A DNA stretch of 64,000 nt, taken from positions 31,617,120-31,681,119 of the forward strand of contig JBANSL010000010.1 in NCBI GenBank assembly GCA_037127255.1, in the 5' to 3' direction. The position numbers and the translations under genes were made by a program. Positions 1 to 11,158 of the stretch are shown here, piece after piece. The notes beneath the pieces were generated by a model, which saw only the letters and a list, made by a program, of their open reading frames with translations, did not search any database and was not told where the DNA came from. This DNA comes from Persicaria tinctoria. Lineage: Eukaryota; Streptophyta; Magnoliopsida; Caryophyllales; Polygonaceae. The first letter of the stretch is position 1; each line of letters starts with the position of its first letter.

Positions 1-573
1 AAGGAACTGGATAACTTGCTGGCTAGCAAGTAATTTGGAGACAATGTTAACAGATCCACAGGAAGAACACACAGGCATGTCTACGAGATCAAGATATTCA
101 TCCCACAGTTTCTTGAACTTTTTAAAATAAGAAGAAATTGAGGATCCATTAAGCGAGATATTGAACAACTCCTTTTGTACCTGATACAAGCGTGTGCAAT
201 TTGGTGAGCCAAACCTCAGCTTCAGTTCTTCCCACATCTCGCGAGCAGTTCTGAAGTAGATCAATGATTCGGCGATGTCTTTCTCTACTGAATGAAGAAT
301 CCAGGCAACCACCATTCCGTTGCACCTCTTCCACTGTGGATACTGTGGTGATCCAAGATCTGGAACTGGAAAGCTTCCATCGACGAGTCCTATCTTGTTC
401 TTTGCGACCAGAGAAACCTCCACAGCTCGGCTCCAATGGTTGTAATTCGTCTCGCTTAGCAATTGAGTGGACAGATTGTAGCTTGGGTGATCCGAATGAT
501 GCAAGTACAGAACATCATTCAAATTTTGTTGATTCGCTTCATTTTGCTGATTCACTTCGTTTTGGGGATCCAT
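1..573 (-). CDS. Copia C1 gag, N-terminal 191 codons (runs off window)
   Basis: Reading leftwards from the ATG at 573-571, the frame is open to the window edge. The protein begins MDPQNEVNQQNEANQQ and then shows the plant Copia gag N-terminal layout: a short motif LYLHHSDHPS, then LLSETNYNHWSRAV, then a capsid-like helical region with the signatures WKRCNGMVVAWIL and FKKLWDEYLDL. Such proteins form the cytoplasmic particle that packages element RNA. The start was chosen because the leader, primer site and LTR lie directly upstream in the expected order. No lesion is seen in this part, unlike every other Copia in the window, so C1 may be one of the younger copies. Protease and pol must lie beyond the left edge. 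Confidence 0.88.
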   Translation of the reverse strand, partial: MDPQNEVNQQNEANQQNLNDVLYLHHSDHPSYNLSTQLLSETNYNHWSRAVEVSLVAKNKIGLVDGSFPVPDLGSPQYPQWKRCNGMVVAWILHSVEKDIAESLIYFRTAREMWEELKLRFGSPNCTRLYQVQKELFNISLNGSSISSYFKKFKKLWDEYLDLVDMPVCSSCGSVNIVSKLLASQQVIQFL

Positions 574-690
574 TCTTCAACCAAGAAATGGATTTCAGAG
601 AATGAGATCTTTGCGCGGAAGAAGATTTGATGATTGTCTCAGAAAATCGACAATCAGAGAACTCCAGAAATCGAAAGAGGAGCTACAGTA

Positions 691-702
691 GCTCTGATAC
701 CA
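691..702 (-). other. Primer binding site of Copia C1 (initiator tRNA-Met)
   Basis: On the minus strand this reads TGGTATCAGAGC, the standard complement of the 3' end of plant initiator tRNA-Met. It lies about 10 bases inside the LTR end and about 120 bases upstream of the gag ATG. Confidence 0.92.
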
Positions 703-712
703 TTTCACAATT

Positions 713-1007
713 TGAGAATCGAAAAATCTGGAATTTAGAGAGAGGAGAGAAACTCCATTGAAACCACAACCGAAGTTCTTGAATTGAATTGAAGAAGAAG
801 AAGTGGGAAAATCTGTTACAACAGAATTGTTTAAATAGAGAACAAGTCACGTGATGTACAAAACATAACACAACACATCACACTCGGACACAGCAGATTG
901 GACACTCGGGTAACCTTGAAGACTTGAGTGAGCTTGAGCTGTGACCTTGAGCTTGCTGTGCTAGCTTGAGTTGTGACCTTGAGCTTGCTGTGTTGTTACT
1001 CTCAACA
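713..1007 (-). repeat. 5' LTR of Copia C1
   Basis: On the minus strand it begins TGTTGAGAGTAAC at 1007 and ends TTCTCA about 10 bases before the primer site, giving a short LTR of about 295 bp. The U3 part contains an imperfect tandem repeat built on GACCTTGAGCTTGCTGTG (about 900-995). An AT-rich stretch near 828-840, reading CTATTTAAACAA on the minus strand, is a possible TATA element. The outer edge is clear; the inner edge could be off by a few bases. Confidence 0.75.
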
Positions 1008-1241
1008 CCATATGATCAACCTCATTTACAATTGTTAAAATTTAGTGAATTATAGGTTAAATATTATTTTGGAAAATAATGGGCGTTAAATATTGTTTTG
1101 GAAAATAACGAGTGTTTTTATTTAATTTTTTTCAAAGTATGTAAACTAATATGTCTTTTGTATAATTTTAAAAATCGTAATGATTTTGTTTTAAAATTTC
1201 TGGAAGAAAGGTGATTTGTGATAAAAGTTTTGAAAATAATA

Positions 1242-1476
1242 CTCCCTCCGTTCATTAATAAGTGTCGTTTGACTTTTTGACACGCTTTTTAAAGAGATAA
1301 AAACTATATAAAATATTAACTTTTTTATTAATTTATTTAAATAATTTTAAACTTATAACTAATATGTATAAAATTATATAAAAAAATCAATTAAAAACTT
1401 TACATTTTATATAGTTTTTAACTCCTTAAAAAGCGTGCCAAAAAGTCAGACGTCACTTATTTCTGAACGGAGGTAG
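1242..1476. mobile_element. Stowaway-type MITE (Tc1/mariner)
   Basis: The left end CTCCCTCCGTTCATTAATAA and the right end TTATTTCTGAACGGAGGTAG are inverted repeats carrying the plant Stowaway signature, flanked by TA on each side (1240-1241 and 1477-1478). The two arms pair over much of their length, giving a foldback of about 235 bp with no coding capacity. Movement would need a transposase from an autonomous mariner-like element. Confidence 0.9.
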
Positions 1477-2001
1477 TATGTGATTTTTTAGATTTAAGAA
1501 ATAAAAGTACAAGAGGTTTTGTGAAATAAGGAAAAATAATGAGCCATTTTATTCATTTGAAAAAGTGAAAATATGAGTTTTGAGCTTGAGACGGACTTTT
1601 GACAAACCTCAGGGGCACAATCCGGACAAAATAAAACCTTGGGATACCAAGCAGAATTGTCAAAACCTCAGGGACACCAAACGGAACTTCCCTTTTTTTA
1701 ATAAATAAATATAAAATTATTTTAAAAAACAATTAATTAAAAATATATATTTTTATATTTTATAATATAGTTTCTAAAACTGTATAAATTTGCATTTCTC
1801 ACGTATTTATAACATTAAATATTTCATAAAATATCAGGGAATGCCATGAATTGGATATAATGGGCCTAATCTCATCCCATCGGCCCAAACTTATACAATT
1901 CCAAATGTCAAATATCCACGCGATGTAAAAATTAATACTATTTGCAAGATAGTTGCGATAAATGATGCAATCTCAGTGTATCCTAAGCGAAGGCTGGTTG
2001 A
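1477..2001. other. AT-rich spacer without recognisable gene
   Basis: I see no reading frame, RNA gene or clear repeat boundary. The stretch has runs of A/T and a few GC-richer words near 1600-1690, where a CCTCAGGG(A/G)CAC phrase recurs in degenerate form. Confidence 0.5.
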
Positions 2002-2009
2002 GGTGTATG

Positions 2010-2873
2010 CAGGGCCGTGCGGATAATTTTGGGGGTCATGTGCAAAAAAATAATTAGACCTTATTTATATATCGTGTTAACGATCTTATCTGTTTTATAC
2101 GTTGCATTATATGTAAATTGTTTTGCTATTATAAAAAATATATAATTATGTTTTTATTTTAAAAAAAATCAACAATGATCCTATTTATATTTACAAAATG
2201 CATAAAAAGATATCAAAATGCCAAGGATCGATTGTAAGGAGTGTTGTAATCCAAAATCAACTTTATGTACATTAAATTAATCAAAATAGGAATAAGGTAA
2301 AAATTTGAAGCATTTGAACATTCTTTTAAATATAAAATGGTTGTGAATGATTCTTTCATAACAAGTTCACTAATTTTTTATTATTATTATTTTAGGGAAA
2401 AGTCCACTAGTTTCTCTAAGCAATGGGCTTTGTATGTTTTTTTTTTAAAGAGAAAGAGAATAATATTTTTTAATGATTGAAAAAAATAAATTTAATGATT
2501 GAAAAAATAAATTAAAAGGTGGAAATTCCTTGAAAAAGAGCCTCTTAATAAGTTAAAAATGAAAAAAATTACATTAAGAATATTACTATACGTATTGCTT
2601 ATATGATTTTATGAAAGAAAAAAAAGGAGCAAATTATACAAAAAAAAAAAAAAAGATACGTGATCATGTTATATTGGGGTTCGAACACTGGACATGCATT
2701 TAGGCAAAGCACGTAAAAATTTGTAGCGCGGCAAGCCAGTGGACCATGTTGGTAATATGTGTCATTAACAACCTTTGTTTATTTTAAACTAAAACTAAAA
2801 CGTTATTGGGCCCCTTAAAATTTGGGGGCCCTGTTCAGCTGATCCACCAGAACAACCCTTTGGCACGGGCATG
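2010..2873. mobile_element. Non-autonomous hAT element with 8-bp target duplication
   Basis: The left end starts CAGGGCCGTGC and the right end reads GCACGGGCATG, imperfect inverted repeats with two mismatches in 11. Both ends are bordered by the same 8 bases, GGTGTATG (2002-2009 and 2874-2881), the duplication length expected for hAT elements. The subterminal words GGATAATTTTGGGGG and AAATTTGGGGGCCCTG are also typical of plant hAT ends. The interior is AT-rich, includes a poly-A run near 2641-2654 and has no transposase frame, so it depends on an enzyme in trans. Confidence 0.82.
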
Positions 2874-2944
2874 GGTGTATGTATCTTTTCCTTGATTACT
2901 TTGAAATGGTGCTTCTGATTGATCCAATTATTGTAGACAAGTAA

Positions 2945-3615
2945 TGTTGGTGCGAAAGCGAATGTCGGCCTCAATTTATGTGGAAAACCCGCTTGAAAGA
3001 AATCTGTAAAACCCGTGTTTGAAAGTGTTTGAAGGCTGTGACATGGTGTAAAGAGAACCACTGCCTTAGAAGCGAAATCGCCCCGACACCATGGTGCAGG
3101 TCGGCTACTGGCGTCGCCCCCCAAGGATACACATCGAACTTCTCGAGCGTGCACTCACCGTCGAAGTATGGAACCACTCAGGACTCAGAACGGTTATAGA
3201 AGAAGAGATGAGAGGAGAGAACGTGTGTGAAAAACTAGAAGCGCTCTGTGGTTTTTAAAACAGAAGAAGAGACGCTCCGCTAGCCGAGATCTCGGAGAAA
3301 TCAGAAACCGTTTTTCAAAAAATGGATACGGATTGAATTAGTCAAAACCCTAATTCAACCTAATCGAAGGCCATTTATTTGATAAAAATTAAAACCCGAC
3401 GTAAAAGGTGACCACACCACACCGCGCACGTTTCACGAACACGGACCGACAACGGTGGTGGTGGTGCGCGCGTGTGGGACTCATATCCCAACTCTTAATA
3501 GCCCCTTCAAAACTCCCCTTCAAAAACAAGCCATCAACTCCTTTTACAATCAATGCGGGACAAGGAAGTCCAAAAGCCATGTTTAAAACCCCCCAATTGA
3601 ACATTACTCCCAACA
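2945..3615 (-). repeat. 3' LTR of Copia C2
   Basis: On the minus strand it runs from TGTTGGGAGTAATG to CGCACCAACA and matches 15316-15970 along its length, with many substitutions and small indels. This divergence suggests an old insertion. It contains a (GGT)n run near 3451-3465 on the plus strand. Confidence 0.9.
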
Positions 3616-3626
3616 GCCCCCCCACT
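3616..3626 (-). other. Polypurine tract of C2
   Basis: The minus strand reads AGTGGGGGGGC directly before the 3' LTR start, the expected place for the plus-strand primer of an LTR retrotransposon. Confidence 0.75.
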
Positions 3627-6600
3627 AATGTGAGAAACTAGGAGTTTTGAATCAAAAACATCGTTTTGAGCTGGTTTCGTGGAGAAAGTACTTAAATGCT
3701 AGTGAACGAATCTTGAACCAACACATAGTGAAGTTGAGTGCCTCGCTTGTTATAGAAGTGAACGAATCTTGAACTTTCAGACTCGCGAGTTGACCTCAAC
3801 ATCACATACCTTCACCACTGCCCTGGTGGTTCCGTGATCTAACTGCCAACTGTAATAGTCATCTCATACCTGGGTGCTAAAGAGTGCTCTAGAAAGACAA
3901 CCCTGGTCTTCCATAGTGTAACGGCCCAGAATTATGATTTCCGGGTTACGTTTCAAGGGATAAAACCCCTTGTTCGGATCTTGCAATCCAGGTACAGGTC
4001 GAGGTTTCAAACTCATTTTTTATGGTCAGTAATAAAGAGGGATTTCGAACCCTAAAAATATCGTAGGGCCGTTGGGTACCCTTAACCTGTCCTAGGGACT
4101 AACTCACGAAATTAATTTCAAACGGGAGCAAAACGGAAGCAAAATTAAGATACAAAGCGCCACGCCAGAGCCGGGTCAAAACCAAAACATAAGTGGATGA
4201 TTACCATTTTTAATGAGTTAGAGATTTAGCCAGGTTCTTCGATTCGCAAAAAGGGAACCCCGTCATATAGACATCGAGCAATCAAAATCTGCAGAAAATA
4301 CCTAAAAAAAAAACGGGGAAAGGAGTCAGATCGAGCCACTCATGCGGGACCGGCAGTCCTCGCTGAGGCCACAAAGTATGTGCTATACCTAATAAAGATG
4401 CTCTAATGCAGTACGAAAGTCAACACACTAGCATGCTCCTAGTTATAATAATGTGTAAAAATACTCTAAAGGGCCCAAGACAATGCCAAGTGGCATATCC
4501 CTCTCCTACCTCCACCCCCTTCCGATAGGGCGGAGACTAGCCAGCTCGTGAATGCATTCCATTATAATCGAGGGGCACGCATGCCTAACCCGCTCCACAA
4601 TAAAGCCCGCAGGCATCTCATAATATAAGGAAGTTCATGATTCGATTGACTCAGGGTACCCGATGAGGCTGGGCTACCCTATGACCCTAGCAAATACTCT
4701 AGGACTATCACAGATAACGGCCGTTCTATTTCAAACGCAATAAGTAAGCAGATGCTCACTCAATTAGTGCAACCTAAACAGGATACTACATGTCATGCTT
4801 TTATGCATATGCAACACCTAACATAAAATGCAACAACAGGCATGAATGTCCAACCTGAGTAAGCCCCCTATGGAACTTACCTGAAGATGCAGAACAACAA
4901 AATAACGCAAGAAAGGGCCCAAATGCATGTCCAAAGCAATCCAAAAGCAGTACACACCTATCATCAAACCATTTTCATAAGCTACCGATCCATCATTCAT
5001 ACACACGGACTCCACGTTCTCAACATGCACTACAACAGAAAAGCCTTTTAGCGACCAAAATTTTAGCGATGAATTATTTTTCCTCGGTGAATGTGGGCTT
5101 TGACAACGAACATATCCACTCCTCATAAAATGGCATGTGAACTTTAGCAAGAAACCTATATTCCTCGTTAAAAGTGGTATTCAACGACAAATTTTTTAAC
5201 TCGTCGCTAATTGTTAGTATAATGTGGTCGCATAAACCATAAGTAAAATAGTGACGAAATTGAAGTTTTTATTGACGAATCTTTTCATCGCTAAAAATGC
5301 ATTCATCGAGGGATTTTTAATTTTGTCGTTATTTGTTTGGTGAGATTTATGTAAAACCCGCCAAATTTATTAGCGACAAATATTGTAGTTAGTCGCTAAA
5401 AGTATGTGTTTCTCAGGAAAAAAATTTGTTACTAAACGTATTAATCAACGAGGAAACTCCATTTTCGATGTTATTGGCTAGGATAAAATATGGAAAATTG
5501 CTCAAATTTATTAATGAGAAAAGTTTTTATTTCTCGCCATATGTTCATTTTTTACAAGAAATATTTTTGTTTCAAAGCCATAGGTTGATGTTTTACAAGA
5601 AATATTTTTTTGTTGAAACAACTATTTAGTGAGCAGATATCATTTTCACCGCTACTTATATGGGTAAAACATTTTTACTTCTATTTAATAAGTTTACAAA
5701 AATTTTAAATTTGAAAACCCACTCAAACTATAGTGAAATACTTGAAAAAATAATAGCCAAATCTACCCACCCTCAACCCTCAGTCCCTCACTCCCTCAAA
5801 ACCCTCGCCGCCATCCAAGGGCACCAACTCCTTATCCTTCTCCATCGTCGGAGTCTTCGCCACCAGATCTACCCACCCTCCCCCCCAAATCCCCCGCCTC
5901 TCCCTCCCCTCCCACTCTCCAGATCTGACTGAAAGCCCGCCGGAGACAAAAGTAATCCCCAAGAAGCCCCTTCTCCTCTATCTACTCTCCCAGTCTCCCT
6001 CTCCCCAACCTTCATCACCGCCAGCGCCTGTCGTCTGCTCTCTCCTTCCATTATTTTCATCGCTGGATTGGAGCTCACCCTTATGCCGCTGGTGTTCTCC
6101 TCCTCCTCTACTTCCTTCGGTGTCTCCCTTCCTTAGACCTGAGTTGATTCGCCAGTGTTCTCCACGCCGGTCGCCACTTCCATCGTTCTTCGTGATAACT
6201 CTCGATGAAATTCAGGTAACCCATCTGAATCCCTCTCCTTTCAATTTGTGAGCCCTATAACTTGATTTGGAGTTCGATTAGGGTTTCATCAGGGGGCTTA
6301 CTGTTAGGGTTCGAATTGGGAATTGGGGCCTCTAAAACTTCAACATATCTTTTTCCTTTCCAAGAGCTAGAAGATTGTTTAGAGCGGAATATTTAGTTTG
6401 TGCATCCTCTGAATTTAAGTGTATATTGGGGAAGTAGGCTCCAGGATCCCTAATGCCTAGGTGCGCCTCTACCCTTTTAGAACATTGGTTTGACATATAA
6501 TCACTATTCCCTTATTAGTAGTTGCTAGAATGGAATCTGGAATGATATGGCATTGGCACTACTTTAAAACAAGGTTGGAGTCACTGATGATATGTCCTCC

Positions 6601-6714
6601 ATTATGGCTGGCAGTTGTTTATGCTTCAAGTTTCTAGGATATAGCTAAGCAATTATAACAATCATGGGTCTGATTTTAAACTAGGTCTATGTTAACATGC
6701 TTGCCTGGTTTTAG

Positions 6715-7449
6715 GCTTGCTATTGTTCATGATATGACTGCTGCTGGTCTTGGCTTAAACCAACTTTGCTATGCTGGTCTCATTGCTGATCATAAGAATC
6801 GTGCATCTGAAACAGATGATATAGCTTCCAAGGTAGTTACACACTTATATATGATCCATTGGTGTTTACACACTTATTATATAATACATATTAATTTATA
6901 CTGTTGTTTTAGTGATCTAACACTTATCTTTTATTTTGAAGATTCTTGAGCTTGTTTAACAGTCAAAAGGTTGGTCATAAGCGGATAGAGCTAGTGATTT
7001 AGCTGAAAATGTCATGATGAGTGTTTCTGAAGAAGAGTTGTATAATATCCCAACGACCGATTTTGTCAATAGGCGTGGATTTGTAGTTAGGCAGCTAACT
7101 ATCTACCATGTTGCATCTCATGCTTTTGCTGATCTTCGAAATGTAGAGGTATGTCTATCTCACATAGAAGGTCTTTTCTAATCCATAAATTTGTTATGCC
7201 AGTGTGCATTACCTATACCTTTTTTTGGATTTTGTAGCCAATTGAAAGAGTTGCTTTGACCCTCCACATTTTTTTTACTTTCTTCAATTAAGTTTCCTCT
7301 TGATAAAAATAAGATTATTAGGGACTTTGTTCTCATGACTATTGATCGACTTTGTGTCTCCTAATGGGACATGCTATGGACGCATTATTGGTGACACTTG
7401 AGAAGGACTAAAAAACTCCCGACGGGTTCATTATTATGCATATTATGAG
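6715..7449 (+). pseudogene. Captured exons of a mitochondrial PPR gene (At4g35850-like)
   Basis: Three exon-like blocks keep splice borders. Block 1 (6715-6832) reads LAIVHDMTAAGLGLNQLCYA and onward and ends AAG/GTAGTT. Block 2 (6942-7148) contains QSKGWS, SEEELYNIPT and QLTIYHVASHAFADL and ends GAG/GTATGT. Block 3 (about 7378-7449) contains KTPDGFIIMHIMR. From memory of the family, this order matches the plant mitochondrial pentatricopeptide protein typified by At4g35850; I could not run a search. TAA codons in block 2 and a stop before KTPDG in block 3 show it is dead. Introns were carried along, so capture happened at the DNA level. It lies inside the CACTA, with no promoter of its own recognised. 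Confidence 0.62.
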
Positions 7450-8031
7450 GTTGGAAAATTTCTGTTGAATAGTATTTTCTTCTTTCTGTACAGATTATGA
7501 GGCTTGGACACTTTTGGTGATGTAAACCAATATTTTTCATTAAGGCTAATTTATTCTATTCTGTCACCAGAGCTTGTACATTGGCAGTTTGCTGGGCCAT
7601 CTTTTGATTGTTGAGAAATTTACATTTTTCCTATACTACTGGGTGATATCAGTCAAGCACTACTAAAATTTGGATCTATAATATTCTTTCAAGAAAGAAA
7701 ATAAAGTAAAGATAGTGTTGGTTTTGTGATACGTTCCAGTGTTCCACCTACTTCTCTTAGTTCAAAAATTCAAGATTGACGTTTGCAATTTAGTGTGAAA
7801 ATATTGGGAGCTAATTCTATCTTATATTACTTATGCATTTGTGTATCTTGTTGTTTAACGTTGGCTATCTTTCATTCAGTCTGTTATGAAAAGTCTAAGG
7901 CATGTGTCTTTGAATCTTGATGCTCAAATCTATGCCTTAAAATTTCAAAATAATTTCTGTTTTGGCATATTAGCATCATCGGTTATGTTTTGCATGGACT
8001 GATTCATTAATTATACGAATAATTGTATCAG

Positions 8032-8153
8032 GGTGCAAGAACATGGAGGTAAAATAATCATTTCGTTAAGTGGTGCTTTAGAGAGAAACCTTGCTGATAT
8101 GCCACCAGATGAGATGAAGCTGCAAAATATTGTGAGGAAAATAAGTTTCAAAG
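8032..8153 (+). pseudogene. Captured exon of an OLA1/YchF-like GTPase gene
   Basis: The block encodes VQEHGGKIIISLSGALERN, then LADMPPDE, then, in a shifted frame, EAAKYCEENK. This is the conserved stretch between the GTPase and TGS parts of plant Obg-like ATPases (YchF family). A short insertion between the two parts breaks the frame. The left border follows an AG acceptor at 8030-8031 and the right border is AAG/GTGAGT, so the exon was taken with its splice signals. Its source gene differs from that of the PPR fragments, so the CACTA has captured at least two host genes. Confidence 0.68.
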
Positions 8154-8382
8154 GTGAGTGGGTCACACTTGTTCCTTTTGTTAAAAACTTGTAAGGGCTA
8201 ATGCTGCTTGTGTCACTTGTTCTAGACTCTGTTTTTTCAAGTCTGGTATATATTCTTAATGGTTTCAAAACTGAAGTCATAATATGGTTGTTTAAGAGGA
8301 AGCGAATGGGATATGTTTTTAGCTCTATAATGTGTTTCTAAACAAATAAAAGGGCAGGGAAAAAATGATCTTATTTTTTTTA

Positions 8383-8452
8383 AGCCTATTAGCTCAAATG
8401 ATAGAGCGATGTGCTTAAGCACAAAGATGCAGGTTCGAATCTTGCATAGGCT
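8383..8452 (+). pseudogene. tRNA-like sequence inside the CACTA (tRNA pseudogene or SINE head)
   Basis: AGCCTAT at the start pairs with ATAGGCT at the end. An A-box-like TAGCTCAAATG with a D-arm (AGCTC...GAGC) and a B-box GGTTCGAATC with a T-arm (GCAGG/CTTGC) are intact. The anticodon arm does not fold: the middle is a palindrome, TGTGCTTAAGCACA, and the variable loop is wrong. The internal polymerase III promoter boxes survive but the molecule could not work as a tRNA. Confidence 0.5.
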
Positions 8453-11158
8453 ACTATAATAATTAGAAAAAAAATACTATTTATCATTAACGAGGAAAAA
8501 TCATGTTTATCGATAAATATCATCATTAACGAGGAAATATACAATTTTGCGAGGAATTACATTTTATCGCCAAGTGCATTCAACAACTACTATGGCATCT
8601 TTCCGCTTATTTAGCGAAAAATATAATTATCTTTTACGATAAATTTAATAGTCGTTAAAGACCTATAGCGACAAATGTTGATTTCCTCGCAAAATATTTT
8701 TTTGCGACGATTTCATTTTTCCACGTTAGACTCTTTTGTGAGGAGCTTTCAATGACCATCTAAAAAGGAAGCATATTTCCTCGCTAAATAGCTTTAGCGA
8801 CGAAATATCGATTTTCATCAAGGAAATATTTTCTCGCAAATAGTGACTTCTGTTGTAGTGATGCTTAAAACCAACCGATAGTAAAACCATTTTCCAAAAC
8901 CTTTCCGTTATGATCAACATCAACCAAAATCATTTCGTTTCCCATCAAACCCATCGATAAATCTTATTAGCAATATTTCCAAACTCATTTCCCGAAGTTC
9001 TTCAAACTCTTAAATATCGAGTTAAATCAACTCATATTCAAAATAATTTCTCAAATCATACTTGGCCAAATTCCGACATTAATCATTTAAATCCTTAAGC
9101 AATTTCCCAAAGTCATATTATTAAAACGATTCCGACACGTTTATTTTTAAATCATTATATAAATAAATTCCGACATCTAATCACCAAGATAATTCTAATT
9201 TCACAAACCATATTTATAAATCAAAACTCGTAATTCATTTCAACTTCTAAAATCACAAATCAGGACAACACTAAATACATATTCCAATAATGTCTCTTTT
9301 AAACCATTTTATAATATAATAAAATTTCAGGATTTATAAAATCACCAAATCATAATATTAATAATATTTCAGAAATAATTTAACCTTAAATAAAAGCCTA
9401 TAAAGGAATTATATAACATCTAGTAATATAAAAACCCACATATAAATGGAATAACAACAACAGCAGCCCAGAAGAGAGGATTAGGCCCAAACTCGGAAGA
9501 AGCTCGGATCCGACCCAGATCCAAAGCCCAACCCATGTTCAAATCTGATTTTCTTAAAATGAACCAAACCGAACCGGAAAATAAAATAAAATGGATGAAC
9601 CGGACCCAAGGAAAGAAATTAAAAACCGAACCCGTCTCCTTCAACGCAAAACAGATCCCAGACCCGCCGATCGGAAAACGAAGGGGAAGAAGAAGAGCTC
9701 GGCCCGCCGGCGGCAGGCTTGCCCGAAGTCCGACCATCCCCGACCTCAAACAACAGAAAGGTTCGACACTAGAGCAAAGAAGAAGGAGGGAGAGAAGTTT
9801 CACCGAGGTTTGGGTTTCACGCCGGAAAACGCTCGGGGGGCTCGATTCGGGCTCGTCGAGGGCGGAATCCCACGGATCTGGGCCTAGGGAAGAGGAGGAG
9901 TGATTAAAGATGCACTTTTATGATAGAATCCAGTCGGAATCGAAACGAGGAAGGGAATCGACCTGAGAATCGGAAAGACAGAGGAGGGAGGGCCGCGTAC
10001 GACGCCGACGGTTCCTGGGCTTGGCGTCTGACTCCTTGAGCTTCGCCTGCGTTGTCGGGGAAGGGAAAGCGAAACTGAGGGATGCTGCTGTTGAGCTGCT
10101 GGTGACTCGGGCTTGGTCCGGCAACTTCGAAACCGAGAACGAAGTGTGGGCTCGGTGATGGCTGACGAGAAGCGGGGCTCGGAGGAGGAGAACCGGTGGT
10201 GGAGGTGCCCGAAGGTGATGGTGTTGCTGGCAGCGACAAGGAATGGGTCACGTAGACTCACGGTGGCCTGGAATCGGTGATGGTGGGTTTCTGCGATTGG
10301 AACGGAAAGACAAGAGGGTGAAGGTGTGAGCTGATCTCTGGTGGTATGCAAATTAAAAGTGAGGAGCTCCTGAATTCACAGCAATTGGTATCTACAAATA
10401 GGCCAAAGGAGCAGATTTGGTGTGTTTTGCTGGGCAAGAGGGTTGTTTGACTCTTTTCTAAATATGGTGAGGGAAGAAGACAAAAGGGAGGAGGGACCAC
10501 TGCTAAGCACGAAGGATTGCAATGAAATATTCCTCACGGGTATGAGAACGAGATAGAGAATTAAAGGAAGAGAAAATAAATGGAAATAGGTCCCCGTGAA
10601 AGAATTCAAAATAGCGGAAATAGACTCAATACATGCTCGCTCGATCAAATCCCGACTAAACTCAAAAAGATTTTTAAATTTCCAATTCCGAATTTAATAA
10701 AGAACTCCAAATACTATCTCAAATTTTCGCATATGTAAGCGGGATAAAGCATGTTTTAAATTTTCAACTAAATAATGTCGGAACTTGTTTTGAAATATTT
10801 ATAATAAAACCAATTGCTCAAGGACGGAAATTCCAACCCTCCCAAATCTTAGAAATCGGAATGAATATTATTCCCTATTTTAATAATTTAATATTCTAAA
10901 ATTTCCCGGTCTTTACACATAGAAGGCGACCAACCCTTCACACTCTCGTAGGTGATTCCATCAAGTCTATCTCACATAGACCACCCTTATAGGGATTTGG
11001 TATCATTAAGAGCATAATGTTCAACCTCTACAATTTCGGTGAATCCATCAAGTCCTTCTCAATAGGATCACCCAACTCTGGGCTATGGACTCATTAAGAG
11101 TTTGACACTCATCATTTCTCATACACCTGTCCTGGGAATGGGTATGTTGTATCTCAGC

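Larger units (their letters stand above)
5028..8861. mobile_element. Gene-capturing CACTA transposon (non-autonomous)
   Basis: The ends read CACTACAACAGAA at 5028 and TTCTGTTGTAGTG at 8861, perfect CACTA-type inverted repeats, with the 3-bp duplication ATG on both sides (5025-5027 and 8862-8864). The outer 500-700 bp carry many short subterminal motifs such as TTAGCGAC, AACGAGGAAA and TCGCTAAAA in both orientations, as CACTA transposases require. There is no transposase frame. The interior instead holds host-derived sequence: a GC-rich first-exon-like block (about 5765-6215, ending in a CAG/GTAACC donor), PPR exons (6715-7449), an OLA1-like exon (8032-8153) and a tRNA-like piece (8383-8452). 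Confidence 0.92.
3917..10917 (-). repeat. Solo LTR of the LARD family, interrupted by a CACTA
   Basis: The minus strand begins TGTAAAGACCGGGAAATTTT at 10917 and ends TTCTGGGCCGTTACA at 3917, the same termini as the LTRs at 38118-41528 and 46931-50516. CATAG flanks both sides (3912-3916 and 10918-10922). There is no primer site or internal domain next to it, so it is a solo LTR left by LTR-LTR recombination. Without the CACTA at 5028-8861 it is about 3.2 kb. The open frames on both strands around 9420-10650 correspond to the GC-rich part of this LTR and are not genes. Confidence 0.9.

Noticed and set aside
264..605. Plus-strand open frame opposite C1 gag
   Set aside because: It is antisense to a clear minus-strand Copia gag with family motifs, correct leader, primer site and LTR.
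1242..1476. MicroRNA precursor
   Set aside because: The long hairpin is explained by Stowaway inverted repeats with TA duplication; no independent evidence for a miRNA.
8383..8452. Functional tRNA gene
   Set aside because: The anticodon arm cannot form a 5-bp stem with a 7-base loop; only the outer arms and polymerase III boxes are intact.
9420..10650. Protein genes in the GC-rich stretch (frames on both strands)
   Set aside because: The stretch is the GC-rich part of the LARD LTR; equivalent frames recur at 38513-39185 and 47220-47813 with no consistent protein or domain.
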